Origin: Flavobacterium sp.
Lineage (GTDB): Bacteria; Bacteroidota; Bacteroidia; Flavobacteriales; Flavobacteriaceae
DNA: 46,337 bases
Direction: 5' to 3'
Assembly (NCBI RefSeq): GCF_027482425.1
Contig: NZ_JAIXWA010000064.1
Location: 1-46,337 of the forward strand
The notes under the pieces were generated by a model. That model was not told where the DNA came from and did no database searches. It worked only from the letters and a program-made list of their open reading frames with translations. Of the stretch, positions 8,229 to 15,915 are shown one piece after another; position 1 is the stretch's first letter; every line of letters starts with the position of its first letter. The position numbers and the translations under genes were made by a program.

Positions 8229-8262
8229 ATATAGAGGCGCCTCATCGGAGGCGGAAGAAACC

Positions 8263-9489
8263 CTAAAGCTCTAAGGCTTTCTTAGGGTTGTTATTCATTA
8301 ATATTTCCACTGGATTTTCTAACGCTTCTTTCACCGCCACCAAGAATCCAACCGACTCGCGTCCGTCGATAATACGGTGGTCATACGATAAAGCGACATA
8401 CATTACGGGAGCAATCACGATTTGACCGTTACGAACGATAGGACGATCCACTACATTGTGCATTCCTAAAATACCAGATTGCGGAGGATTGATAATCGGG
8501 GTACTCAACATACTTCCGAAAACACCACCGTTTGAAATGGTAAAGGTTCCTCCTGTCATTTCGTCTACCGTGATTTGTCCGTCACGGGCACGAATCGCCA
8601 AACGCTTGATTTCAGCCTCTACCCCACGAAACGATAAGGCTTCGGCATTGCGCACTACAGGAACCATCAAACCTTTTGGCCCTGAAACGGCCACAGAGAT
8701 ATCACAAAAATCAAAAGAAACTTTCTCTTGACCATCGATCATGGAATTGACATCCGGATATAATTGTAATGCACGGGTTACCGCTTTGGTGAAGAATGAC
8801 ATAAAGCCTAAGCCTAGACCGTGTTTGCTTTTGAATTCATCTTTGTATTGGTCACGCAACGCATAAATATTGGTCATATCCACTTCGTTGAAAGTGGTCA
8901 ACATGGCGGTTTCGTTTTTCGCAGACACCAAACGCTCTGCTACTTTACGACGTAACATGGACAATTTTGTACGTTCCGAACCACGGTTACTACCCGTTGG
9001 TGTACCCATCGAAGGCGCAGCGTTGATCGCATCTTCTTTGGTGATGCGTCCACCTTTACCGGTACCTACGATATCCGAAGGTTGTATATTTTTTTCATCT
9101 AAAATTTTACGCGCCGCAGGCGAAGGTGTTTGTGCGGCATACGTGGGAGCAGGTGCGGGAACAGGGGCAGGTGCGGGAACCGCTTTTGGCGCTTCAGCAA
9201 CCGGTTTTGCTTCTTCTTTAACCGATGCAGGAGTGCCACCTTCAGGTTTTGCAGCTGCGGTATCAATAAGACATACGACAGCGCCTACGGCTACAGCATC
9301 ACCTTCTGATGCTTTTAATGTGATAATTCCACTGGCTTCTGCCGGTAATTCCAAAGTGGCTTTGTCCGAGTCTACCTCAGCAATCGCTTGATCTTTCTCA
9401 ACATAATCACCGTCTTGGACTAACCAGGTAGCGATTTCCACTTCTTTAATCGATTCGCCCGGAGAAGGCACTTTCATTTCTAAAATCAT
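8263..9489 (-). CDS. sucB: 2-oxoglutarate dehydrogenase E2: dihydrolipoyllysine succinyltransferase
   Basis: E2 core of the 2-oxoglutarate dehydrogenase complex of the TCA cycle; it moves the succinyl group from the lipoyl arm to CoA. Domains in order: an N-terminal lipoyl domain (residues 1 to 75) with the lipoylated lysine in VDSDKATLELPA (K43); an Ala/Pro-rich linker (about 85 to 115, long runs of PAPAP); the peripheral subunit-binding domain (PSPAARKILDEKNI...GTGKGGRITKEDAI, about 120 to 155); and the catalytic domain ending with YDHRIIDGRESVGFL, which carries the active-site His and Asp. Its 408 residues are normal for SucB. It lies 154 bases downstream of sucA on the same strand. That gap holds an intergenic repeat but no obvious promoter. 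The E3 gene is not in this window. Confidence 0.96.
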   Translation of the reverse strand: MILEMKVPSPGESIKEVEIATWLVQDGDYVEKDQAIAEVDSDKATLELPAEASGIITLKASEGDAVAVGAVVCLIDTAAAKPEGGTPASVKEEAKPVAEAPKAVPAPAPVPAPAPTYAAQTPSPAARKILDEKNIQPSDIVGTGKGGRITKEDAINAAPSMGTPTGSNRGSERTKLSMLRRKVAERLVSAKNETAMLTTFNEVDMTNIYALRDQYKDEFKSKHGLGLGFMSFFTKAVTRALQLYPDVNSMIDGQEKVSFDFCDISVAVSGPKGLMVPVVRNAEALSFRGVEAEIKRLAIRARDGQITVDEMTGGTFTISNGGVFGSMLSTPIINPPQSGILGMHNVVDRPIVRNGQIVIAPVMYVALSYDHRIIDGRESVGFLVAVKEALENPVEILMNNNPKKALEL

Positions 9490-9555
9490 AATCCTTTAGT
9501 TTAAAAGTTTTGTCTTGTATGTGTTGTTCTTTAATGGAACGTTATTCATTGCAGG

Positions 9556-9649
9556 TTGCCCTAGCCCCGACTGAAGCAAGTATCCTTGCCATCCTGTAAG
9601 GTGGGAAGATACTGCGGAAAGCGGGAAATAGCTCCTAAAAAAATTAGGA
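9556..9649 (-). repeat. REP-like intergenic hairpin repeat, copy B, between sucA and sucB
   Basis: On the minus strand the element starts with a TCCTAA...TTAGGA hairpin that includes the sucA stop codon. It continues GAGCTATTTCCCGCTTTCC, then GCAGTATCTTCCCACC, then GGATGGCAAGGATACTTGC and TTCAGTCGGGGCTAGGG. The stretches CGCTTTCCGCAGTATCT and GGATACTTGCTTCAGTCG match copy A at 7994-8120 with few changes. From memory this resembles a repeat seen in many Flavobacterium intergenic regions; that recollection is unverified. A small frame crossing it is not credible as a gene. Confidence 0.75.
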
Positions 9650-12421
9650 ACGGAATAAATTTTTATCAAATACCATGCGGATCGCATCGGCGTGACGACG
9701 ACGGTCACGGGTATGACTACCGGCTGCTGGTGCGGCATAAGCTTTCAAGGAAGCCAAACGCCAAGGTACTAAATCAAAATTCATCAACATATAGCCGTAA
9801 GCTCCCATGTTCTTTGGTTCTTCTTGTGCCCAAACATAATCATCGGCATTCGGATAGGAAGCGATAATTGCTTTTAATTGGTCTACCGGAAGTGGGAACA
9901 ACTGTTCGATACGCACTAATGCAACATCCGTACGGCCTAAGTTTTCGCGCTCGGCCAAGATGTCGTAATAGAACTTACCGGTACAGAATACTACGGTTTT
10001 TACTTTTTTCTTATCTACGCTGGTATCGTCGATGGTTTCTTGGAAATGGCCATTAGCCAATTCATCTACTGAAGAAACACACAACGGGTGACGCAACAAA
10101 CTTTTGGGTGAGAATACCACCAAGGGTTTGCGGAATTTCGTTTTCATTTGACGACGCAACAAGTGGAAGAAGTTGGCAGGTGTCGTACAATCCGCTACAT
10201 ACATGTTATGGCGCGCGCACAATTGTAAATAGCGCTCCATACGTGCAGAGGAGTGTTCGGCCCCTTGTCCTTCATAGCCGTGTGGCAATAAGAGGACGAT
10301 ACCGTTTTGGTTGTTCCATTTGTCTTCGCCACACGAAATGTATTGGTCGATCATGATTTGGGCACCGTTGGAGAAATCCCCGAACTGCGCTTCCCAAATC
10401 GTTAAGGCATTTGGATTGGCTAAGGCATACCCGTAGTCAAAACCTAAAACGCCGTATTCAGAAAGGAAAGAATTGAAAATATGGAATTTCCCTTTTTTTC
10501 CTTTCAGTGTATCTAATAAAACAACTTGTTCTTCGCTGTCTTCTACTTTCACTACTGCATGACGGTGCGAGAAGGTTCCGCGCTCCACATCCTGACCTGA
10601 AATACGCACATCATACCCTTCGAGCAACAAAGTTCCGTACGCCAAGGTTTCGGCCGTTCCCCAATCTAAGGCATTATTATCGTACATGGTTTTACGATCG
10701 GAAACAATTTTTTGGATTTTGCTGATGAACTTTTTATCAGAAGGCAAGGTAGCAACCGTTTCGATGATTTGATCCAATTTCTTACGGTCGAATTTGGTAT
10801 CTACACTTTTCAACATTTCATCATCAGACACTTGCACAAAGCCTTTCCATTCGTCTTGCATGAATGGAGTGATGATGGTTTTATCTTTTTTACGCGAAGC
10901 TTGGAGATTTTCATCCAATTTCGCTTTGTAATCGTTTTCAATTTTGGTCAAATACGCCGCATCAACAATTCCTTGCGTAATCAATTTCTCGGCATAGATG
11001 TCCCGTGGATTCTTGTGACGGGCGATGATTTTGTACAACACTGGTTGGGTAAAACGAGGTTCATCCCCTTCGTTATGTCCGTATTTACGGTACCCTAATA
11101 AATCGATGAACACGTCGCGCTTAAACTGCATACGGAAATCGAGCGCAAACAACATCGCGTGTACCACGGCTTCGGTATCGTCGGCATTCACGTGTAATAC
11201 AGGCGAAAGCGTTACTTTGGCGACATCGGTGCAATAGGTTGAAGAACGGGCATCGAGGTAATTCGTGGTGAATCCCACCTGATTATTGATCACAATGTGA
11301 ATCGTTCCCCCCGTTTTATACCCGTCGAGTTGCGACATTTGAATGATCTCATAAACAATTCCTTGACCGGCTACCGCGGCATCTCCGTGCACGGCGATAG
11401 GCAACACTTTGGAGAAATCATCAGCATAATATTTATCTTGTTTGGCACGCGTAATTCCCTCAATCACAGCTCCTACGGTTTCAAGGTGCGAAGGATTCGG
11501 TGCTAAATTGATGTTGATTTTTTTACCCGATTTGGTTTTGCGTTCAGCGGTCAACCCCAAATGGTATTTTACATCACCATCGAAGTATTCTTTGTCGTAA
11601 TCTTTTCCGTCAAATTCAGAGAAAATATCTTGGGTGGGTTTGCCAAAGATATTGGCCAATACGTTCAAACGACCGCGGTGCGCCATCCCCATAACAAACT
11701 GCTCAACGCCTTTTTCGGCGGCCGCATCAATGACAGCATCCAAACCAGGTATTAAACTTTCTCCTCCTTCGAGAGAAAAGCGTTTTTGACCCACATATTT
11801 GGTGTGTAAAAAGTTTTCAAAAGCTACCGCTTCGTTCAATTTACCCAAGATGTACTTTTTCTCATCAGCATTAAAGTTGGGCAAATTATCGTTGATATTA
11901 AGACGGTCTTGAATCCACTGAATCACTTCGGGTGTACGCATGTACATGTACTCAATGCCGATGTGTTGACAATACACATTTTTTAAATGTACCAAAATCG
12001 CTTTTAAAGTAGTGGGTTGGTGACCTAAAGCGCGGGCTGCGTCAAAAACGGTATCTAAATCTGAAGTGGATAACCCAAAATTTTCGATGTCAAGATTGGG
12101 ACTGTAAACGCGACGTTCCCGCACCGGATTGGTCTCGGTAAACAAGTGGCCGCGAGTGCGATAGGCATCGATAAGTTTTAAAACATTAAACTCTTTTTGC
12201 AACTTCTCAGAGGTTGCTGAAGTTCCAGCATCACTGTTGGCATAAACGACCAATTGTTCTCCCGCATTATCAGCATCGCTGTAATGTTCCAAGGCAAAGT
12301 CAAATCCTTGAAAAAAAGCGCGCCAACTGGGCTCTATGCTGTCGGGACTAACGAGGTATTGTTCGTATAAATCTGCAAAAAATTGCGTGTGTGCTGCATT
12401 TAAAAAGGAAAACCGATCCAT
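9644..12421 (-). CDS. sucA: 2-oxoglutarate dehydrogenase E1 component (thiamine diphosphate dependent)
   Basis: E1 of the 2-oxoglutarate dehydrogenase complex decarboxylates 2-oxoglutarate and passes the succinyl group to the lipoyl arm of SucB. At 925 residues the length is right for SucA. Visible landmarks include the N-terminal E2-binding region FLNAAHTQFFADLYEQYLVSP..., GMAHRGRLNVLANIFGKP around residue 245, HGDAAVAGQGIVYE and INNQVGFTT in the thiamine diphosphate region, and EAQFGDFSNGAQIMIDQ with LLLPHGYEGQGAEHSSAR in the transketolase-like second half. The ATG at 12421 is 43 bases from the nearest edge of a TACTTTTG promoter element. It is followed by sucB, with a hairpin repeat in between. 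The divergent neighbour is a small outer-membrane protein. Confidence 0.97.
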   Translation of the reverse strand: MDRFSFLNAAHTQFFADLYEQYLVSPDSIEPSWRAFFQGFDFALEHYSDADNAGEQLVVYANSDAGTSATSEKLQKEFNVLKLIDAYRTRGHLFTETNPVRERRVYSPNLDIENFGLSTSDLDTVFDAARALGHQPTTLKAILVHLKNVYCQHIGIEYMYMRTPEVIQWIQDRLNINDNLPNFNADEKKYILGKLNEAVAFENFLHTKYVGQKRFSLEGGESLIPGLDAVIDAAAEKGVEQFVMGMAHRGRLNVLANIFGKPTQDIFSEFDGKDYDKEYFDGDVKYHLGLTAERKTKSGKKININLAPNPSHLETVGAVIEGITRAKQDKYYADDFSKVLPIAVHGDAAVAGQGIVYEIIQMSQLDGYKTGGTIHIVINNQVGFTTNYLDARSSTYCTDVAKVTLSPVLHVNADDTEAVVHAMLFALDFRMQFKRDVFIDLLGYRKYGHNEGDEPRFTQPVLYKIIARHKNPRDIYAEKLITQGIVDAAYLTKIENDYKAKLDENLQASRKKDKTIITPFMQDEWKGFVQVSDDEMLKSVDTKFDRKKLDQIIETVATLPSDKKFISKIQKIVSDRKTMYDNNALDWGTAETLAYGTLLLEGYDVRISGQDVERGTFSHRHAVVKVEDSEEQVVLLDTLKGKKGKFHIFNSFLSEYGVLGFDYGYALANPNALTIWEAQFGDFSNGAQIMIDQYISCGEDKWNNQNGIVLLLPHGYEGQGAEHSSARMERYLQLCARHNMYVADCTTPANFFHLLRRQMKTKFRKPLVVFSPKSLLRHPLCVSSVDELANGHFQETIDDTSVDKKKVKTVVFCTGKFYYDILAERENLGRTDVALVRIEQLFPLPVDQLKAIIASYPNADDYVWAQEEPKNMGAYGYMLMNFDLVPWRLASLKAYAAPAAGSHTRDRRRHADAIRMVFDKNLFRS

Positions 12422-12463
12422 GCTATAGTTGGGTATGTAGACTTATTATGTGAAAAATTAGGG

Positions 12464-12471
12464 CAAAAGTA
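12464..12471 (-). promoter_or_regulatory. -7 element of sucA
   Basis: TACTTTTG on the minus strand fits TAnnTTTG and predicts a leader of roughly 35 to 40 bases before the sucA ATG. A weaker TACATTTA at 12504-12511 on the plus strand could serve the divergent barrel gene. Confidence 0.6.
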
Positions 12472-12538
12472 TGACATTTATAACAATCTTTCAATGTTTT
12501 TACTACATTTATGTCGCTAAACAAATATATGCCAAAAC

Positions 12539-13066
12539 ATGCGAAATAAAGTTGCTAAATTTTTAACAAAACCTTTACAAATACTGCTATTTTTAACCCT
12601 AACTGTTTCAGGTTTTGCACAAGATAAAACACCTCCTAAATTCTGGGATAATTTGCAGTTTGGCGGCGGATTTGGATTGGCGATTGGAAGTGGATTTTCG
12701 AGCTTTTCGGTGGCCCCGACAGCGTTGTATAACTTTAACAATTATTTAGCAACGGGCGTCGGACTTCAGTACAGTAGTTTGCGGGAAAGAAATAACTTTT
12801 CTTCTCAAATGTATGGCGTCACTTGGATCGGCTTAGTCAACCCCATAGAAGAGGTACAAGTTTCCCTAGAATTGGAACAATTACGGGTGAATTTAAAGTC
12901 CGATTTTAACAACCTTTCCGATAACTTTTGGAATACGGGTTTGTTTTTGGGGGCTGGGTACCGTGTGGATGGAGTGACCATCGGATTTCGTTATAATGTG
13001 TTATTTCGCGCCGATCAAGGCGTGTATGGGGATGCCTTTATGCCCTTTGTAAGGGCGTTTTTTTAG
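12539..13066 (+). CDS. Small outer-membrane beta-barrel protein divergent from sucA
   Basis: This 175-residue protein has a signal peptide (hydrophobic run up to VSGFAQD, cleavage near residue 30). The mature part has alternating polar and hydrophobic residues: FGGGFGLAIGSGFSSFSVAP, YLATGVGLQYSSL, MYGVTWIGLVNP, GLFLGAGYRVDGVTIGFRYNVLF. It ends in FMPFVRAFF with a terminal phenylalanine. These are features of a small eight-strand-type outer-membrane barrel. I recall relatives beside sucA in other flavobacteria being labelled alpha-ketoglutarate decarboxylase; nothing in this sequence supports an enzyme of that kind, and the label probably spread from the neighbour. The function is unknown. Its last codons also encode a terminator hairpin, and its 3' end overlaps the convergent gene by 4 bases. 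Confidence 0.8.
   Translation: MRNKVAKFLTKPLQILLFLTLTVSGFAQDKTPPKFWDNLQFGGGFGLAIGSGFSSFSVAPTALYNFNNYLATGVGLQYSSLRERNNFSSQMYGVTWIGLVNPIEEVQVSLELEQLRVNLKSDFNNLSDNFWNTGLFLGAGYRVDGVTIGFRYNVLFRADQGVYGDAFMPFVRAFF
13042..13064 (+). terminator. Intrinsic terminator inside the 3' end of the barrel gene
   Basis: GCCCTT (13042-13047) pairs with AAGGGC (13051-13056) and is followed by GTTTTTTT, running into the stop codon TAG. The hairpin is therefore made of the codons for the C-terminal PFVRAFF residues. Confidence 0.65.
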
Positions 13067-13416
13067 TAGTGCGCCCGAAACCAGACTTTCATCCATTCGC
13101 GACGTAAAATCAAATAGGCAATTTGTTCAGCCAAAGCTACGGTATCGGTACCGTCTAACTGTTTGACATTATCTTCAGGAACGTCAATGATGTACAACAA
13201 ATTGAGGAGTTCGGCATATTTGTGTTGAAGGAGTCGATAGATCTTTTCGTACAATTGGATTTTCAGCTCCTTAGGAGACGTTGAAGGATGAAAATCCACG
13301 GGTTCGTTGGCAAAATTAAAATCCTTGTTGATTTGCTCCAGCAACTTCTCATACAGTTGAATAGATGCTGCTTCATGCAGCAATTGATCCGTAGTGGTTG
13401 GAGCTTGAAAGGTCAT
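13063..13416 (-). CDS. Conserved-looking small protein of unknown function, downstream of polyprenyl synthetase
   Basis: I do not recognise this 117-residue protein. It is acidic and helical in appearance, with segments such as LHEAASIQLYEKLLEQINKDF, LKIQLYEKIYRLLQHKYAELLNLLYIIDVPED and VALAEQIAYLILRREWMKVWF. It has no signal peptide, membrane segment or metal motif. It starts 3 bases after the stop of the polyprenyl synthetase gene, so the two are almost certainly cotranscribed. The 3' end overlaps the convergent barrel gene by 4 bases. The tight coupling and good codon structure argue that it is a real gene; a helical accessory role is only a guess. Confidence 0.75.
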   Translation of the reverse strand: MTFQAPTTTDQLLHEAASIQLYEKLLEQINKDFNFANEPVDFHPSTSPKELKIQLYEKIYRLLQHKYAELLNLLYIIDVPEDNVKQLDGTDTVALAEQIAYLILRREWMKVWFRAHY

Positions 13417-13419
13417 ACG

Positions 13420-14394
13420 TTACACTTTTCGATTCATCAATTTTTCACCAAAAGCTTGCAACATGGCTTTCTTGTCCTGGTAAATATCCATTTGGTCAAG
13501 GGTTTCAAAAGATTTGAAAGTAAAATTTTTAATGGCTTTTTGTGTGGCCGCAGCAGCCCCTGTACTTATAAACAATTCTTTCACGGAATGAATTTTATCG
13601 GTATTATCCGCGGGTTGAATCGAAAAAAGATGTGCCAATTGTTCCCGTTCGCTGGGCGAAGCAAACTCAAGGGCTTTCAAATAAAGGTAGGTTTTTTTAT
13701 TTTCAATAATGTCCCCTCCTACTTGTTTTCCGAAGGTGGCGGGATCCCCAAAAGCATCCAAATAATCGTCTTGCAATTGAAACGCGATGCCTAAATTTCG
13801 CCCAAAATCATAAATCAAATTGGCGTTTTCGGCAGAAGTTCCCGCCACGATAGCCCCCATTTTAAGGGCTGCGCCCACCAATACCGCGGTTTTGTATTCA
13901 ATCATTTTCAAATATTCCTCCAAGGTGACATCATCGCGGGTTTCAAAATCAACATCGTATTGCTGACCTTCGCACACTTCAATAGCTGTTTTGCTGAATA
14001 ATTTGGCCAACTCACGGAAAATCTCAGGTTCGTAGGCTTCAAAATGCTGGTAGGCAAGAATCAACATCGCATCACCGGACAAAATTCCGGTGTTGACATT
14101 CCATTTTTCATGCACTGTTTCATTCCCACGACGCAACGGAGCGTCATCCATAATGTCATCGTGAACAAGCGAAAAATTATGAAAAACCTCAACCGCAGTA
14201 GCTGCTGCCAACGCTTTTTTACAATCGCCATCAAACACATCCGTGGCCATCAAGGTAAGTACGGGTCGCATGCGTTTTCCGCCTAAGGATAAAATGTATT
14301 GAATGGGTTCGTATAAATTGCGAGGTTCTTTGATTACGGCAAGCGATTCAAAATAATCGGCTATCAATTGTTGGTAAGAAGCGAGCGGCTGCAT
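13420..14394 (-). CDS. Polyprenyl (isoprenyl) diphosphate synthase
   Basis: This all-helical trans-prenyltransferase condenses isopentenyl diphosphate with allylic diphosphates. GGKRMRP (residues 38 to 44) binds the substrate diphosphate; the first Asp-rich motif is LVHDDIMDD (DDxxD at 79 to 83) and the second is FQLQDDYLD (DDxxD at 209 to 213). Spacing in the first motif has no two-residue insertion. The fifth residue before it is phenylalanine (F74), which in this family usually means a short product such as farnesyl or geranylgeranyl diphosphate; that product size is an inference. At 324 residues the length is normal. It is the first gene of a two-gene operon with the unknown 117-residue protein, and it diverges from the NDH-2 gene. 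Confidence 0.92.
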   Translation of the reverse strand: MQPLASYQQLIADYFESLAVIKEPRNLYEPIQYILSLGGKRMRPVLTLMATDVFDGDCKKALAAATAVEVFHNFSLVHDDIMDDAPLRRGNETVHEKWNVNTGILSGDAMLILAYQHFEAYEPEIFRELAKLFSKTAIEVCEGQQYDVDFETRDDVTLEEYLKMIEYKTAVLVGAALKMGAIVAGTSAENANLIYDFGRNLGIAFQLQDDYLDAFGDPATFGKQVGGDIIENKKTYLYLKALEFASPSEREQLAHLFSIQPADNTDKIHSVKELFISTGAAAATQKAIKNFTFKSFETLDQMDIYQDKKAMLQAFGEKLMNRKV

Positions 14395-14415
14395 AGAATG
14401 TTAAATTACTCCCGA

Positions 14416-14423
14416 CAAAGCTA
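14416..14423 (-). promoter_or_regulatory. -7 element of the polyprenyl synthase operon
   Basis: TAGCTTTG on the minus strand fits TAnnTTTG and lies 22 bases upstream of the ATG at 14394. It is about 70 bases from the palindromic operator on the divergent NDH-2 promoter. Confidence 0.55.
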
Positions 14424-14491
14424 ATGAATTTCAATGCGATTCCTTCTACCCTCTCCCAATTTCGAGCATGTTAAATTAGCGTTAAGAACTT

Positions 14492-14531
14492 GGAAACTAT
14501 TTTAGTATTTAAAGTTTCCTCTCTATTTTTG
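14492..14531 (+). promoter_or_regulatory. NDH-2 promoter with palindromic operator (site 1)
   Basis: The 28-bp imperfect palindrome GGAAACT-N14-AGTTTCC occupies 14492-14519. Four bases later the -7 element TATTTTTG follows at 14524-14531. The palindrome therefore covers the region where a -33 element would lie. The sequence GTTAAGAAC at 14481-14489 precedes it. An almost identical block stands in front of the YceI-TetR-efflux operon (site 2), which makes this a likely binding site of the TetR protein encoded at 16432. Confidence 0.75.
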
Positions 14532-14555
14532 TACCAAATTTTAAATCGCCTACCC

Positions 14556-15830
14556 ATGAAAAAGCATGTGGTTATTGTGGGCGGAGGATTTGCGGGAATG
14601 AACGTTGCCCGCCAATTGGCCAACCATCCGTACCTTGACATTACCCTCGTTGATAAAAACAATTACAATTTTTTTCCACCCCTTTTATACCAAGTGGCCA
14701 CTGGATTTTTGGAAATATCGTCCATCAGTTATCCTTTCCGAAAAATGTTTGCAGGCACACGGAATTTGAAATTTTGGATGGGCGAATTGCAGTCGATTGA
14801 TTTGGAGAAAAATACCATCGTCTTACACAACGGAAGTCTATCCTACGATTACTTGGTTTTGGCTACAGGAACCACAACCAATTTTTTTGGAATGGAAAAT
14901 GTGCAGCGCCATGCCATTCCCATGAAAACTTTGGAAGAAGCCTTAAACATGCGTAATTTGATGTTACAACGAGTTGAAAAAGCCGCCAACAGTCTCGACC
15001 CACAAGAACAACAAGAATTGATGACGATTGTGGTCACCGGCGGGGGTCCAACCGGTGTGGAATTGTCGGGTATGTTTGCTGAAATGAGTAAAACCATCAT
15101 CGCACAAGAGTATCCCGAATTGGCGCATTTAACCCCTTCCAAAATTCACCTCATCGATGGCGGTTCGGAATTACTTTCTCCGATGAGTCCTCATGCCCAA
15201 AAAGCCACCTTACAAGCCATCCAAGCATTGGGAGTTGAAGTACGCTTAAACAGCCATGTAGTGGATTATGATGGGGAAACGGTAACCTTGCGCGATAGAA
15301 GTAAAATTCGGGCGCGAAACCTGATTTGGGCCGCGGGAGTCACTGCACGTCGATTTGAAGGGTTGGATGAAAAGAGTTACGGTCGGGGCAATCGTTTGCG
15401 CGTGAATGCCTATCATATTGTGGAGGGTACCACCAATGTCTATGCGCTAGGCGATACCGCTTTGATGGAAACCGATTCAGATTTTCCCAACGGCCATCCT
15501 CAAGTGGCTCAAGTCGCCATGCAACAAGGGAGCAATTTTGCAAAAAATATCGTGCGCGAACTCAAAAACCAACCTCGAGTTCCTTTTCATTATAACGATA
15601 AAGGCTCGATGGCCATCATTGGACGTAATAAGGCGGTGGTCGATTTGGTGCGGCCCAACTGGCATTTCAGTGGATTCTTGGCTTGGCTCACCTGGTTGTT
15701 GGTGCATTTGATGTCGCTATCCATGCCGCGGAACAAAGTAAATACGTTATACCATTGGGCATTGGCCTATTTCAGTCGCAATTCCTCTTTGCGTATGATC
15801 ATTCGCCCAGATCGAACGAAAACACCATGA
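14556..15830 (+). CDS. ndh: Type II NADH dehydrogenase (NDH-2), FAD-dependent NADH:quinone oxidoreductase
   Basis: NDH-2 passes electrons from NADH to quinone at the inner membrane without pumping protons. The first Rossmann fold is HVVIVGGGFAGMNVARQL at the N-terminus (FAD), and the second is IVVTGGGPTGVELSGMFAEM (NADH). VYALGDTA carries the conserved Asp that contacts FAD. A hydrophobic C-terminal stretch, FLAWLTWLLVHLMSL, probably anchors it to the membrane. I start at 14556 (424 residues) rather than the ATG at 14490, because that ATG lies just before the operator palindrome and upstream of the -7 element. The gene ends 26 bases before the second operator. The quinone specificity (menaquinone expected in this phylum) is inferred. 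Confidence 0.9.
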   Translation: MKKHVVIVGGGFAGMNVARQLANHPYLDITLVDKNNYNFFPPLLYQVATGFLEISSISYPFRKMFAGTRNLKFWMGELQSIDLEKNTIVLHNGSLSYDYLVLATGTTTNFFGMENVQRHAIPMKTLEEALNMRNLMLQRVEKAANSLDPQEQQELMTIVVTGGGPTGVELSGMFAEMSKTIIAQEYPELAHLTPSKIHLIDGGSELLSPMSPHAQKATLQAIQALGVEVRLNSHVVDYDGETVTLRDRSKIRARNLIWAAGVTARRFEGLDEKSYGRGNRLRVNAYHIVEGTTNVYALGDTALMETDSDFPNGHPQVAQVAMQQGSNFAKNIVRELKNQPRVPFHYNDKGSMAIIGRNKAVVDLVRPNWHFSGFLAWLTWLLVHLMSLSMPRNKVNTLYHWALAYFSRNSSLRMIIRPDRTKTP

Positions 15831-15856
15831 TAGTGTTAAATTTCAGTTAAGAACAC

Positions 15857-15895
15857 GGAAACTATTTTAGTATAAAAAGTTTCCTTTTACTTTTG
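15857..15895 (+). promoter_or_regulatory. Promoter and palindromic operator (site 2) of the YceI-TetR-efflux operon
   Basis: The palindrome GGAAACT-N14-AGTTTCC at 15857-15884 is followed after 3 bases by the -7 element TACTTTTG at 15888-15895. GTTAAGAAC lies at 15846-15854, as at site 1. The left half and centre, GGAAACTATTTTAGTAT, are the same as at site 1. Placement over the promoter fits a repressor. The expected start point is about 15 bases upstream of the YceI ATG. Confidence 0.78.
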
Positions 15896-15915
15896 CCCGT
15901 AAAAAATTACCTACT

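Noticed and set aside
9496..9738. Minus-strand frame of about 80 codons between sucA and sucB
   Set aside because: It overlaps the end of sucA in another frame and the rest is the intergenic hairpin repeat.
14490..14555. Upstream ATG at 14490 as the NDH-2 start
   Set aside because: It lies two bases before the palindrome and upstream of the -7 element, and the FAD-binding fold normally begins at the next ATG (14556).
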